Assembly: GCA_963617275.1 (NCBI GenBank)
Contig: CAVENX010000012.1
Coordinates: forward strand, 75,770-139,769
From: Limivicinus sp963617275
GTDB lineage: Bacteria; Bacillota; Clostridia; Oscillospirales; Oscillospiraceae
Length of the DNA stretch: 64,000 nucleotides
Direction of reading: 5' to 3'
Positions 1 through 7,651 of the stretch are shown one piece after another. The translations under genes and the position numbers were made by a program. The stretch's first letter is position 1. Each line of letters starts with the position of its first letter. The notes under the pieces were generated by a model, which was given only the letters and a program-made list of their open reading frames with translations, was not told where the DNA came from and made no database searches.

Positions 1-69
1 CATACTTGATTCGTGCGCCTCCAGTTTTGGATTTTAGTTTCCAAAATTCAGAACAAGGAGGATCTGCAC

Positions 70-483
70 ATGTCAGATAACTATTACATAACCATTGATA
101 GAGAAAAAGTTTTTGTGTCCGAAGAGGTCTATAAAACATATCGGCAGATGAAACGTCAGGAGCGAACTCAGACAGAGAAGGATGCCCGCAACGGGCTCAT
201 TAGTTATGAGATGTTCACCACCGAAACTATACCGGGAGAGGATTTGCTATGTGATCCATTGCAGTCGAGCGTTGAAGAGACTGCTCTCTATGCCGTCATG
301 TGCTGCAAACTATATATGTGCCTTGACAAATTGCCTCCAGAAGAGCGAGAACTCGTAAACAGGATTTATTTTCTTGGCTATTCGCTTCGGCAGTTGTCCG
401 CAGAAACTGGTGTTCCGTATATGACGATACAGCACCGCAAAGTAAAAATTCTTGCAAAGCTGAAAAAACTTATGGAAAGTTGA
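70..483 (+). CDS. Sigma-70 region 4-like factor of the mobile element
   Basis: This 137-residue protein looks like the small sigma-like regulators common in Clostridia integrative elements. A C-terminal helix-turn-helix is visible from about residue 85 (LPPEERELVNRIYFLGYS, then a QLSAETGVPYMTIQHRK recognition segment), as in sigma region 4. No region 2 is evident, so it probably acts as an activator or DNA-binding regulator of element genes and not as a full sigma factor. The start at 70 is chosen because an AAGGAGG ribosome binding site lies 8 bases upstream; a reading start at 13 has none. It heads a co-oriented set of mobilization genes. The role is inferred from family and context. Confidence 0.75.
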   Translation: MSDNYYITIDREKVFVSEEVYKTYRQMKRQERTQTEKDARNGLISYEMFTTETIPGEDLLCDPLQSSVEETALYAVMCCKLYMCLDKLPPEERELVNRIYFLGYSLRQLSAETGVPYMTIQHRKVKILAKLKKLMES

Positions 484-717
484 AAAATATTCCGTACAAC
501 TGTCGTTTCATTCGCCTATAAGGGGTGAGGGAATTTTTTCTTGCCGGAGCAAAAATTTTTGACCGTGCAAAATTATAGAGGTGTGTTTTGATGTTTTTGT
601 GAGCTAATAAGTGAAGGGAAAATTATAGTCGCAAAAGTTTACAAAGAATTTTTTCGATTTGGTTGTAAAAAAGCCTGAAATTATCCCTTATTCTTATGAG
701 GGGAAAAATCTCTTCGT

Positions 718-1044
718 ATGCACGGAACCTTGAAAATTGAATACCCATCGCCAGAGATGATACTCACCGGGGAAGTAACGCAATGAAGCGACGTTGAGCG
801 TGCCAAGGATGACGCAAAACGCTGTGTTGGTCAAGCAAGGCCGCAGGGCAGGAACGGCTATGGCGTATGGCAGAAAAAGCAGGAAGAAGGTGGTCGAAAG
901 AAAAATGTATGCTGCCAAACTGCTGCAACGGTTCAGCGGCACGCTGCGTTTCGGAAAACGCAGATTCCATCTGCGAGCAAGTCTAACAGAGAGGCTTCCG
1001 AAACACAAGATAATTTTTTTCTGAATTTTTGTAGGAGGTTGAAT
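718..1044 (+). pseudogene. Small ORF with in-frame TGA, read-through frame into the next gene
   Basis: An ATG at 718 opens a 22-codon ORF (ends GEVTQ) closed by TGA at 784-786. The same frame then stays open for 84 codons (starting SDVERAKDDAKRCVGQARP) and runs without a stop into the HTH gene that starts at 1045. The peptide beyond the TGA has a protein-like composition (charged N-terminal part, basic middle). It could be a gene broken by one nonsense mutation, a short regulatory ORF followed by untranslated leader, or chance. A basic 76-codon ORF in another frame (794-1024) and antisense ORFs overlap it, so coding status is uncertain. The rest of 484-717 holds AT-rich sequence with no gene that I can see. 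Confidence 0.35.
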
Positions 1045-1458
1045 GTGAGAAAGAAAAAATTGCATCGAGAACCCGTAAAAAATTATTTTCCTCTGCCGAA
1101 TTGTATCTACCAGCTTGGATTGTCAGCTGGAGCGATTGCCGTCTACGGTTATCTGTTTTACATAGAGAACCGTGAAACTTATCAGTGTCACGCAAGCTAT
1201 GCAACCATAGGCAATGCAGTCGGAATGAGCCGCAACACTGTGCGCAAGTATGTGCAGGAGCTTGAACGGCGGGGGCTCATACTTACAGAGCGCACAACGA
1301 TCATCACGCAAGACGGTCGAACACAAAACGGAAGTCTGCTCTATACGATCCTGCCGATACAGTTAGTCATAGAGCAATTCTATCAGGAGCAGCTCAATGC
1401 TGTGGACATTGCACGAGAGCGGCAACGCATTGAAAGACTCATGGCACAGGGTAGCTAA
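1045..1458 (+). CDS. Winged helix-turn-helix replication or regulatory protein
   Basis: 137-residue DNA-binding protein. An N-terminal segment (NYFPLPNCIYQLGLSAGAIA) followed by a winged HTH (SYATIGNAVGMSRNTVRKYV, then LERRGLI) matches the helix-turn-helix domain found in replication initiators and regulators of Firmicutes plasmids and integrative elements. The GTG at 1045 is preferred because AGGAGG lies at 1033-1038 with 6-base spacing; the TTG at 1039 would overlap that site. It sits between the sigma-like gene and the mobilization genes, so control of element replication or transfer genes is likely. No catalytic domain is visible. Confidence 0.7.
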   Translation: MRKKKLHREPVKNYFPLPNCIYQLGLSAGAIAVYGYLFYIENRETYQCHASYATIGNAVGMSRNTVRKYVQELERRGLILTERTTIITQDGRTQNGSLLYTILPIQLVIEQFYQEQLNAVDIARERQRIERLMAQGS

Positions 1459-1797
1459 CAATAATCCTGCCTGTGTCCGCACGTGAGGCGCTGTGCGCGC
1501 TTTTACGGAGGCAGGTGGGCGTGGATACCCCGGCAGCAAAACCCGCGGTGTTTGTGGGCGTTTTCGCGGCATTTTCGTTCGGGTGCGCCTCGTTCGAAAA
1601 TGGCACTATGATAAAGGGAGGTACACCCAAGGGCGCACCTCCCTCCCACAAAGCCCCGCAACGCGGGTCTTTTTCGCCGTTCGGGCAAGGTACACATTTT
1701 CAAGAAACTTAAAATTTCAGGTGAACGCGGGGCCGCGAAACGCCCTTGTTTCAAGGAATTCGGCGGTTCTTTGCGTTCGTGGAGGGAGGTAGTAGAA
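1459..1797 (+). other. Candidate transfer origin (oriT) region, no gene
   Basis: This stretch lies directly before the RHH accessory gene and relaxase, the usual place for oriT. It has an 8-bp stem AGGGAGGT (1615-1622) with ACCTCCCT (1637-1644), and a GC-rich hairpin ending in a T run (CCCGC/GCGGG, about 1654-1673) that could be a terminator. AATCCTGC near 1463-1470 resembles the IncP-type nick consensus, but one short match is weak evidence. The exact nick site cannot be assigned from sequence alone. Confidence 0.4.
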
Positions 1798-2214
1798 ATA
1801 AGCACAGAAAACGTAAAACGCATAGCTGTCTGGCTCAAGCCGGAGTTGTTATCACGCATGGACGGATGGCTTGAGACTGCCAATTGCAAAAACAGAAGTG
1901 AGTTCATCAGCAAGGCACTCAGATTTTACATGGGCTACCTTGCAACAGACGACGTTAGTTCATACGTCTGTGAATCTGTCTCGCAAAACATTCGCGGGAT
2001 TCTGGCGGAGAACGCAAACAGGATCTCGAAGCTCATGTTCAAATGGAGTGTAGAGCTGAACATGATGATGCACATAGTCGCGGCGCACTTCAAGGATGAC
2101 GTCTCTGACCTGCGTGCTCTGCGCGGGTATTCTGCGGACGAGGTCAAACGTACATACGGAAATATTTCTTTCGATACTGCTCTGGATATTCAGCGCGGCA
2201 ACTCTGATGATTGA
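1798..2214 (+). CDS. Ribbon-helix-helix mobilization accessory protein (MobC-like), probable ATA start
   Basis: 138-residue protein starting STENVKRIAVWLKPELLSRM, a typical ribbon-helix-helix N-terminus (beta strand then NRSEFISKALRFY helix). Such proteins bind oriT and assist the relaxase. No ATG, GTG or TTG follows the strong GGAGGGAGG site at 1781-1789, but an ATA at 1798 lies 8 bases after it and gives the expected N-terminus. The upstream in-frame TTG at 1771 would place the ribosome binding site inside the coding sequence. The stop overlaps the relaxase start (TGATG), so the two are translationally coupled. The C-terminal part is helical and of unknown role. Confidence 0.75.
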   Translation: MSTENVKRIAVWLKPELLSRMDGWLETANCKNRSEFISKALRFYMGYLATDDVSSYVCESVSQNIRGILAENANRISKLMFKWSVELNMMMHIVAAHFKDDVSDLRALRGYSADEVKRTYGNISFDTALDIQRGNSDD

Positions 2215-3662
2215 TGGCTGGTGTATTTTTCTCTTCACCGTATCTCAAAGGAGGAAAGCAGTCGGCAAAGCTTGCAAACCTCACAAAGTATATCTCAACT
2301 AGAGAAGGTGTTGAACTTCTCAAAGATACCGACAGCAGCTTGCCCGCGACAAAACAGCAGCAGGATTTTATATCTCGGCTGCTCAAAATGTTTCCGGACA
2401 CTCGTGGGATGCCAGAGTATGAAGATTACAAAGCAGAGCACTCACAGAAGAACGCTTCGGAGTTTATTTCTCAGGTGCAAGAGAACTATGCATATCTTCT
2501 GGATAAGCGTGAGAACTATGTTGACTACGTCGCAAACCGTCCCGGCGTGAAGAAGCTCGGCGAGCACGGTCTGTGGAATGCAGACGGCAAAGTACCTGTG
2601 CTGCAAAACGCAATCGATGAAGTGGCTCACCATCCGGGCAATGTCTGGACACCGGTCATTGCGATACAGCGTTCAGATGCGGAACGCTTGGGCTATGACT
2701 CCGCTGAGAGTTGGCGTTCACTCATCTGCTCTGAACTTGATCAGATAGCGAAAGCGTATAAGATACTGCCGTCGCACTTAAAATGGTACTCTGCGTTCCA
2801 CGAAAAGGAGCGCAGTGTACATGTGCATCTGGTCATCTTCTCGACCGAACCGAATGAAGGCTATCTCACCAAGCCCGCGATCCTTGAGTTGCGCTCTGCG
2901 TTTACGCGGCAGATATTCAAGGATGACTTGAAGAACATCTATGTTCAGCAGACTATACACCGAGACCATTTGCAGGAGAATGTGCTGGAGGTCATGGATT
3001 CCTTGATTCAGAAAATGCAGAGTGGTGAGATAAGCAATCCCAAAATTGAGTTGCTCATCACTGAGCTTGCAGAGCGTCTGCAAAACTATTCTGGTAAAAA
3101 GGTATATGGTTATCTCCCACCGGCCACAAAGCGTATAGTAGACGCTATTGTTGACGAGCTTGCGAGCGATGAGCGTGTCATGGAGGCGTATTCGCTCTGG
3201 CAGGATATGCGGGATGAGGTGTTCAGCTTTTACTCTAAAGCGAAGCCAGAGCGCGTGCCGCTCTCTCAGCAGAAGGAGTTCAAGCCTGTGCGCAACATGG
3301 TCATCCGTGAAGTCGTGCAGATGATGGAGCAACAGCAGAATGAGGGTATTAACTGTGATGAGCCCCAGCCTACTGTGCTCGAACTTAAGGCAGTCGCAGA
3401 AAGTTCAGCGCCGTCCTCGACTCACAGTACTCCACCAACACCAGAGCGCCGTGCCCCACCACCTGAATCCGTATCTGCCTGTATGGTTCGTATGCTGCAC
3501 CACATGGGAAATATCTTTCGGGATAACGTCAGTGCCTCTGGCTACCGAGGCTTGCAGCTTGACAAGAAACGTCGAAAAGAATTGCAGGAGTGGAAAATCG
3601 CACTCGGCCACCGTGAGGATGACCACGAGGATCCTGCAAACTATCCCACACAGTCATATTAG
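2214..3662 (+). CDS. MobL/MobP-type relaxase
   Basis: 482-residue conjugative relaxase of the MobL group found in Firmicutes plasmids and integrative elements; it nicks oriT and leads the DNA strand into a recipient. It shows a histidine-rich core motif (RSVHVHLVIFSTEP, about residue 205) and the typical order: N-terminal KYISTREGVEL segment, then SAFHEKERSVHVHL, then a helical C-terminal part. The ATG at 2214 overlaps the preceding stop codon. Downstream are excisionase and integrase, the usual module order in Clostridia mobilizable elements. No type IV secretion genes are in the window, so it may depend on a helper, or those genes lie to the left. The Pro/Thr-rich segment after residue 390 is probably a flexible linker. 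Confidence 0.85.
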   Translation: MAGVFFSSPYLKGGKQSAKLANLTKYISTREGVELLKDTDSSLPATKQQQDFISRLLKMFPDTRGMPEYEDYKAEHSQKNASEFISQVQENYAYLLDKRENYVDYVANRPGVKKLGEHGLWNADGKVPVLQNAIDEVAHHPGNVWTPVIAIQRSDAERLGYDSAESWRSLICSELDQIAKAYKILPSHLKWYSAFHEKERSVHVHLVIFSTEPNEGYLTKPAILELRSAFTRQIFKDDLKNIYVQQTIHRDHLQENVLEVMDSLIQKMQSGEISNPKIELLITELAERLQNYSGKKVYGYLPPATKRIVDAIVDELASDERVMEAYSLWQDMRDEVFSFYSKAKPERVPLSQQKEFKPVRNMVIREVVQMMEQQQNEGINCDEPQPTVLELKAVAESSAPSSTHSTPPTPERRAPPPESVSACMVRMLHHMGNIFRDNVSASGYRGLQLDKKRRKELQEWKIALGHREDDHEDPANYPTQSY

Positions 3663-3673
3663 GAGGAACTTAT

Positions 3674-3877
3674 TTGGGCAAAACGAAATATACAAACTAC
3701 AACGACCTGCCGCTGATGCTGTCTGTCCCGGATGTAGCATCCGTCCTCGGCATATCCCGTGCAGGTGCGTATGAACTCGTACGCAGTGACGGCTTCCCGT
3801 CACTGCGCATTGGCTCCCGTATCGTCATACCAAAAGAAAAGTTTATAGACTGGATAAATGCAAACACCAGAGCTTAA
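3674..3877 (+). CDS. xis: Excisionase-like MerR/HTH_17 DNA-binding protein
   Basis: 67-residue protein with a single winged-helix excisionase fold (LMLSVPDVASVLGISRAGAY, then FPSLRIGSRIVIPKEKFIDWI). Proteins of this size and sequence next to a tyrosine integrase direct excision of Tn916-type elements. The TTG start at 3674 follows AGGAGG (3661-3666) with 7-base spacing. The gene is 11 bases after the relaxase stop and 100 bases before the integrase start, so it is probably expressed with both. Confidence 0.85.
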   Translation: MGKTKYTNYNDLPLMLSVPDVASVLGISRAGAYELVRSDGFPSLRIGSRIVIPKEKFIDWINANTRA

Positions 3878-3977
3878 AAATTGCGCCGCAATAAACAATG
3901 AAAAAGCTCCGAAAAGTTTCTCTGGCTATTTCGGAGAACTTGTGGTATTTGTGTTTGCTGCGAAAGGGGATGAAAAC

Positions 3978-5192
3978 ATGGCAAAGAAACGAGCAAACGG
4001 CGAGGGCAGTATCCGCAAGCGCAGCGACGGTCGCTGGGAGGGACGCTATACCGCTGGGCGGAATCCTACGACCGGCAAGCCGATATACAAAAATGTTCTC
4101 GGCAAAACTCAGACCGAGGTAAAAGAAAAACTCAAAGTTGCATTGGCGGAGTGCGAGAAGATAGATGTATACAAATCCGCACAGTACACCGTCGGCGAAT
4201 GGATGGACATATGGTTTGAGAACTACGCGGCAATCAAAGTTCGTCCGTCATCACACCAGACGTATAAGGGATACATCGAGCACCACATCAAGCCGTACAT
4301 CGGCAGCATACCGCTCAGCAAGCTGACTACACTGGACCTACAGAAGTTGTACAAAAAGCTGATGAAGGCAGGACGCGTCGAGCGTATTGAGGCAAAGAAG
4401 CAGCCAAAGGGGCTGAGCGCTAAAACAGTGCGTAATCTGAATCAGATCATCTCATCGGCAATGGACATGGCAATAGAGCAAAAGCTCATCTCTGTAAATC
4501 CCACAAACAAGTGTGCGCTTCCGAAAATAGAACACCGCGAGATGAACACGCTGACGCAGGATCAGCTCGCGACATTCCTTGCAGAAGCGCGGCGGTCAGG
4601 CGTGTACGAGATGTACTACACAGAGCTTACGACTGGGCTGCGCCGCGGTGAACTCCTCGGGCTGAAATGGGGAGACATAGATTTCAAAGATAATGTTATC
4701 CGCATACGGCGACAGGTCGCACGAATAGATGGGAATGTAGTCGAAGCTCCGCTGAAAACCAAGAACGCCTATCGCAGCGTGGCAATAACGCAGGACGTGG
4801 TAGCTATGCTGAAGGAAAAGAAAGCCGACGACAACGGCAGAAGCGAATATGTGTTCAGCTCCGAGACTGGTGGGCCAATCTCACCGGACAGCGTACTGAA
4901 TATGCTGCACCGGGTGCTTGACCGTGCGGGACTGCCAAGGCTTCGCTTCCACGATCTTCGTCACACATTTGCAACCCTGGCTTTGCAGAACGGAGTAAAC
5001 ATTAAAACCGTCTCCGGGATGCTCGGTCACTACTCCGCAGGCTTCACGCTCGACACATACACCCACGTCACAACGCTTGCGCAGACCAAAGCCGCCGAGA
5101 CGATGGGAGGATTGCTTGCGAATGCGGTAAAGAAAAACACAGGAAGAAAGATGCAGAGCGGTATAATCCGCTCTGCAACAATTTTTCCATAA
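3978..5192 (+). CDS. int: Tyrosine recombinase/integrase, Tn916-Int type
   Basis: 404-residue site-specific recombinase that integrates and excises the element. Domains in order: an N-terminal arm-binding domain (GEGSIRKRSDGRWEGRYTAG), a core-binding SAM-like domain (about 65-165), and a catalytic domain with Arg in TTGLRRGELLGLKW, the HDLRHTFATLA box and LGHYS, and the nucleophile in LDTYTHVT. All expected catalytic residues (R, H-x-x-R, H, Y) are present, so it should be active. The ATG at 3978 is chosen over the longer reading from 3858, which overlaps xis. Integrase genes normally lie next to an attachment site; the tRNA-fMet gene at 7270 is the candidate here. Confidence 0.92.
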   Translation: MAKKRANGEGSIRKRSDGRWEGRYTAGRNPTTGKPIYKNVLGKTQTEVKEKLKVALAECEKIDVYKSAQYTVGEWMDIWFENYAAIKVRPSSHQTYKGYIEHHIKPYIGSIPLSKLTTLDLQKLYKKLMKAGRVERIEAKKQPKGLSAKTVRNLNQIISSAMDMAIEQKLISVNPTNKCALPKIEHREMNTLTQDQLATFLAEARRSGVYEMYYTELTTGLRRGELLGLKWGDIDFKDNVIRIRRQVARIDGNVVEAPLKTKNAYRSVAITQDVVAMLKEKKADDNGRSEYVFSSETGGPISPDSVLNMLHRVLDRAGLPRLRFHDLRHTFATLALQNGVNIKTVSGMLGHYSAGFTLDTYTHVTTLAQTKAAETMGGLLANAVKKNTGRKMQSGIIRSATIFP

Positions 5193-5214
5193 ATGGACTA
5201 TTTGTAGATTCTGC

Positions 5215-6270
5215 TTAAGATGTTAGGGAATACTTGGTCTTCAAATCATTATGCCAACTAAATTTAATATAGCCGTCTTTTTGTAGACGACCTACAACAA
5301 TTCCAGGGTCAATTCCAATCTCCTTTGAAAAAAGCAACAATGATTCCTTAGTAAATGATTTTTTCCCTAAAAATGAATCATAGTAGTTTTGCGGGATCAA
5401 TATATCCTTTGCAAATTGATCCGCAGCATCCTCTGCGACATTATCAATATTGGAGTTCTGATTCAGATGCCCTAAAAGGACATGACCAATTTCGTGGAAT
5501 AAGCTAAACCAAAACTTGTCGGCATCTTTACCACGCAAAGTAAGTCCAATCACAATTTTATCTCTGTCATAGAATGTTGCACCATGGAGAAACGATCCTT
5601 CGATATGTGGCAAAAATACCAACGCTATACCACACTCGGCCAGCAAACTGCATAATTCGTCACAAAAGTCCATTGGATCTTTTAATGTCATTGCTCGAAT
5701 GACATTTAGTTGTACGGACAACTCCTTTAAATTTATATGTGCCGTGTGAATTGATCTTGCTGCGATCTTTGCTTCTTGTGCCCACGCAATCAATGCGAAG
5801 TCAGATTTCTCTGTAATTGATAGTCTACGGCAAGCAATAGCAGGAATAAGGTTGCTGTTTTCAAGTCTGTCGAGTTGCGCAACCTCAAAAAACTTTCGAA
5901 GGTTTATAACGCGTTCTTCCTGTATCGCTGATTCAGGTACCCAACCGTTATTTGACATTTCCTTATATGGAAATTTTTTTGCAATCTCTTTATCTGCATC
6001 TAAGGCGTTTTCTGCTTCAATTTTCGTGAGTTTTTCCCTGTATATAGCCTCAAGGTTGCTCCAAAAGTTTGCGGGTAAACCCAAAACCATTTCTAGTCGG
6101 TACGCAACATCTGGCGTGAGCTGCACATCGCCATTGATAAGGTGACTTATATGCTTCTCGGACATGCCCATACGAGAAGCAAACTCCTTTTGGCTCATTC
6201 CACGATCATCTAGTTGCTCTTTGATAGTTGCACCGGGTGGTGTGGCAATGTAGCTACGACTTCTCGCCAT
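5215..6270 (-). CDS. HigA-type antitoxin fused to ImmA/IrrE metallopeptidase domain
   Basis: 351-residue protein. Residues about 12-75 form a HigA-like Xre helix-turn-helix (ATIKEQLDDRGMSQKEFASRM, LPANFWSNLEA). The C-terminal half is an ImmA/IrrE (DUF955) domain with the zinc motif HEIGH followed by an acidic DNVAEDAADQFA segment. This fusion is a common partner of HigB/RelE toxins: it neutralizes the toxin and represses the operon. It starts 31 bases after the toxin stop on the same strand, behind an AAAGGAGG site. Base composition is more AT-rich than the mobilization genes, as expected for acquired cargo. The peptidase could also act on other repressors; that is not shown here. Confidence 0.85.
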   Translation of the reverse strand: MARSRSYIATPPGATIKEQLDDRGMSQKEFASRMGMSEKHISHLINGDVQLTPDVAYRLEMVLGLPANFWSNLEAIYREKLTKIEAENALDADKEIAKKFPYKEMSNNGWVPESAIQEERVINLRKFFEVAQLDRLENSNLIPAIACRRLSITEKSDFALIAWAQEAKIAARSIHTAHINLKELSVQLNVIRAMTLKDPMDFCDELCSLLAECGIALVFLPHIEGSFLHGATFYDRDKIVIGLTLRGKDADKFWFSLFHEIGHVLLGHLNQNSNIDNVAEDAADQFAKDILIPQNYYDSFLGKKSFTKESLLLFSKEIGIDPGIVVGRLQKDGYIKFSWHNDLKTKYSLTS

Positions 6271-6301
6271 TATGGTTTCCTCCTTTAGATTTTTCCCATT
6301 G

Positions 6302-6598
6302 TTAATGATAGTCAGTTATCTCGATAATATTTGCTATTTGAATGTCGGTTCCTTTCTTTGTGAAAACTAACCTCATTGGGTGAACAAGGTCAACAGCGTA
6401 TTGATCTTGTCTATTTTTGCGCAATGGGTGACAACGACCTACATGATACTGAATCATTTCTTCAACACTTTCGGCTGCCCTGATTTGATCTATTCGAAGC
6501 TGGATTTTCTCAGCCATCTTAGTCCCGTATTTTCTTTCGGCCAAAGAAGCATTGGTACACACCTTTTCAATGCTGGCATTCTTATATTCGACTTCCAA
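6302..6598 (-). CDS. HigB/RelE-superfamily toxin
   Basis: 98-residue protein of the plasmid-maintenance killer family. The LAERKYGTKMAEKIQLRIDQ segment and the HPLRKNRQDQYAVDLVHPMR core are typical of HigB-like ribosome-dependent mRNA endonucleases. It precedes the antitoxin gene, the gene order typical of higBA. The TTG start follows a GAGGTGA site. The pair probably stabilizes the integrated element. Activity depends on C-terminal basic and aromatic residues that cannot be judged without a structure. Confidence 0.82.
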   Translation of the reverse strand: MEVEYKNASIEKVCTNASLAERKYGTKMAEKIQLRIDQIRAAESVEEMIQYHVGRCHPLRKNRQDQYAVDLVHPMRLVFTKKGTDIQIANIIEITDYH

Positions 6599-6617
6599 TA
6601 AATCACCTCACTCAACA

Positions 6618-6685
6618 ACCTTGCAGGTCAATATTATTGTAACAAAAGCACTGCAAAAAGTCAACAAAGAATTTACCTGTGAGGT
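6618..6685 (-). promoter_or_regulatory. Toxin-antitoxin promoter with two flanking operators
   Basis: On the minus strand, TTGACT (6659-6664) and TACAAT (6636-6641) are separated by 17 bp, a strong sigma-A promoter reading into the toxin gene. Two copies of the palindrome ACCTNNNAGGT flank it: ACCTTGCAGGT at 6618-6628, downstream of the -10 box, and ACCTGTGAGGT at 6675-6685, upstream of the -35 box. Their centres are 57 bp apart. They are the obvious targets for autorepression by the Xre antitoxin. Confidence 0.75.
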
Positions 6686-6689
6686 TAAT

Positions 6690-7233
6690 TAAAACAACTT
6701 ATAGTGATCATTCAGTTTCGCAATATACACAGTTGTATGTAGCCACCATAAAACATGTCGTTTATGACCAGCGCCCCTTGTAAATGTGGCAGGTCATACT
6801 TAACGTTCAGAATAAAGAAACAGTGCGATTACTTAGCAGTGTGGATGTGTCTGCTCGCGAGCAAAATGGTTCTCACAAATTATGTAATATAGAATACACA
6901 TAGGCGTAGCAATGGTACTGACAATTATCCCATTAAAGCCGACAAAAAAATGTGATTTACCTTGAAGTAGCCGAAACTATACTTGGAGACGATCTGTAAC
7001 AATTAGTGGTCGAAATATCCAGCGTAGCTAACGAATCGCGCCGGTATAAACAAAGAAAAAGCAGTGGTTGTATATTAGTTTTCCCAAAAATTTTTCTGCC
7101 GCCGCAGTTTTGTCCACAATTACCCCGCCGAATCCGTTCCCATCCTATCCGCTGATATCCGCATCTGGGTCACGGTTTGGGTCAGCGCGATTTTGGCGAA
7201 AACCGTCCGAACTTTTAGACCACATAAACGCAG
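6690..7233. other. Non-coding stretch near the likely element end
   Basis: About 540 bases with no convincing gene. The first part is AT-rich like the toxin-antitoxin module; from about 7085 the sequence becomes more like the chromosomal core. The boundary of the integrated element probably falls here, or at the tRNA, but no direct repeat marking it is visible because the other end lies outside the window. Confidence 0.4.
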
Positions 7234-7267
7234 AAAAAGTCCTGAAATCTTGCGATTTCAGGACTTT
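7234..7267 (-). terminator. Rho-independent terminator of tRNA-fMet
   Basis: A perfect 14-bp stem (7236-7249 with 7254-7267) and 4-base loop, followed on the minus strand by five T. It begins two bases after the tRNA CCA end. Confidence 0.9.
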
Positions 7268-7269
7268 GG

Positions 7270-7345
<76 letters not shown>

Positions 7346-7364
7346 ATATTCATTTAGCTTGTAT

Positions 7365-7393
7365 AATATAGCACAGAGCAGAAGCAAAGTCAA
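7365..7393 (-). promoter_or_regulatory. Promoter of tRNA-fMet
   Basis: On the minus strand TTGACT (7388-7393) and TATATT (7365-7370) are spaced by 17 bp, with the -10 box about 20 bases before the tRNA 5' end. The remaining bases between here and 7560 show no gene. Confidence 0.75.
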
Positions 7394-7564
7394 TACCCAA
7401 ATTTCATTTTTTAATCCGTCCCGCAAAAATCTTCTATTCGGCAGGCTGCTCCCAGGAAAAATCTTCGGAGGCTTACGGCAGATTCATACCGCTATCCCGC
7501 GCACGTATCTCCGGCAAGCCGCAGCAAAAAAGCGGCCAAACCCGACAGAAAAAAAAAATAAAAG

Positions 7565-7592
7565 TTGACGCGGCGGCAAGAAACACTATAAT
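7565..7592 (+). promoter_or_regulatory. Promoter for the MBOAT operon
   Basis: TTGACG (7565-7570) and TATAAT (7587-7592) with a 16-bp spacer, about 60 bases before the MBOAT start codon. Confidence 0.7.
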
Positions 7593-7651
7593 ATATTAAT
7601 ATGCTGTCGTTTGTCGGCTGCAACAAAATCTTCTGCTCGGGAGTCCAAAAT

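Noticed and set aside
784..830. Selenocysteine recoding of the in-frame TGA
   Set aside because: No convincing bacterial SECIS stem-loop follows the codon, and the downstream gene has its own strong ribosome binding site.
6690..7233. Small genes between the toxin-antitoxin pair and the tRNA
   Set aside because: Open frames here lack ribosome binding sites and family motifs; those near 7145-7426 run through the tRNA gene.
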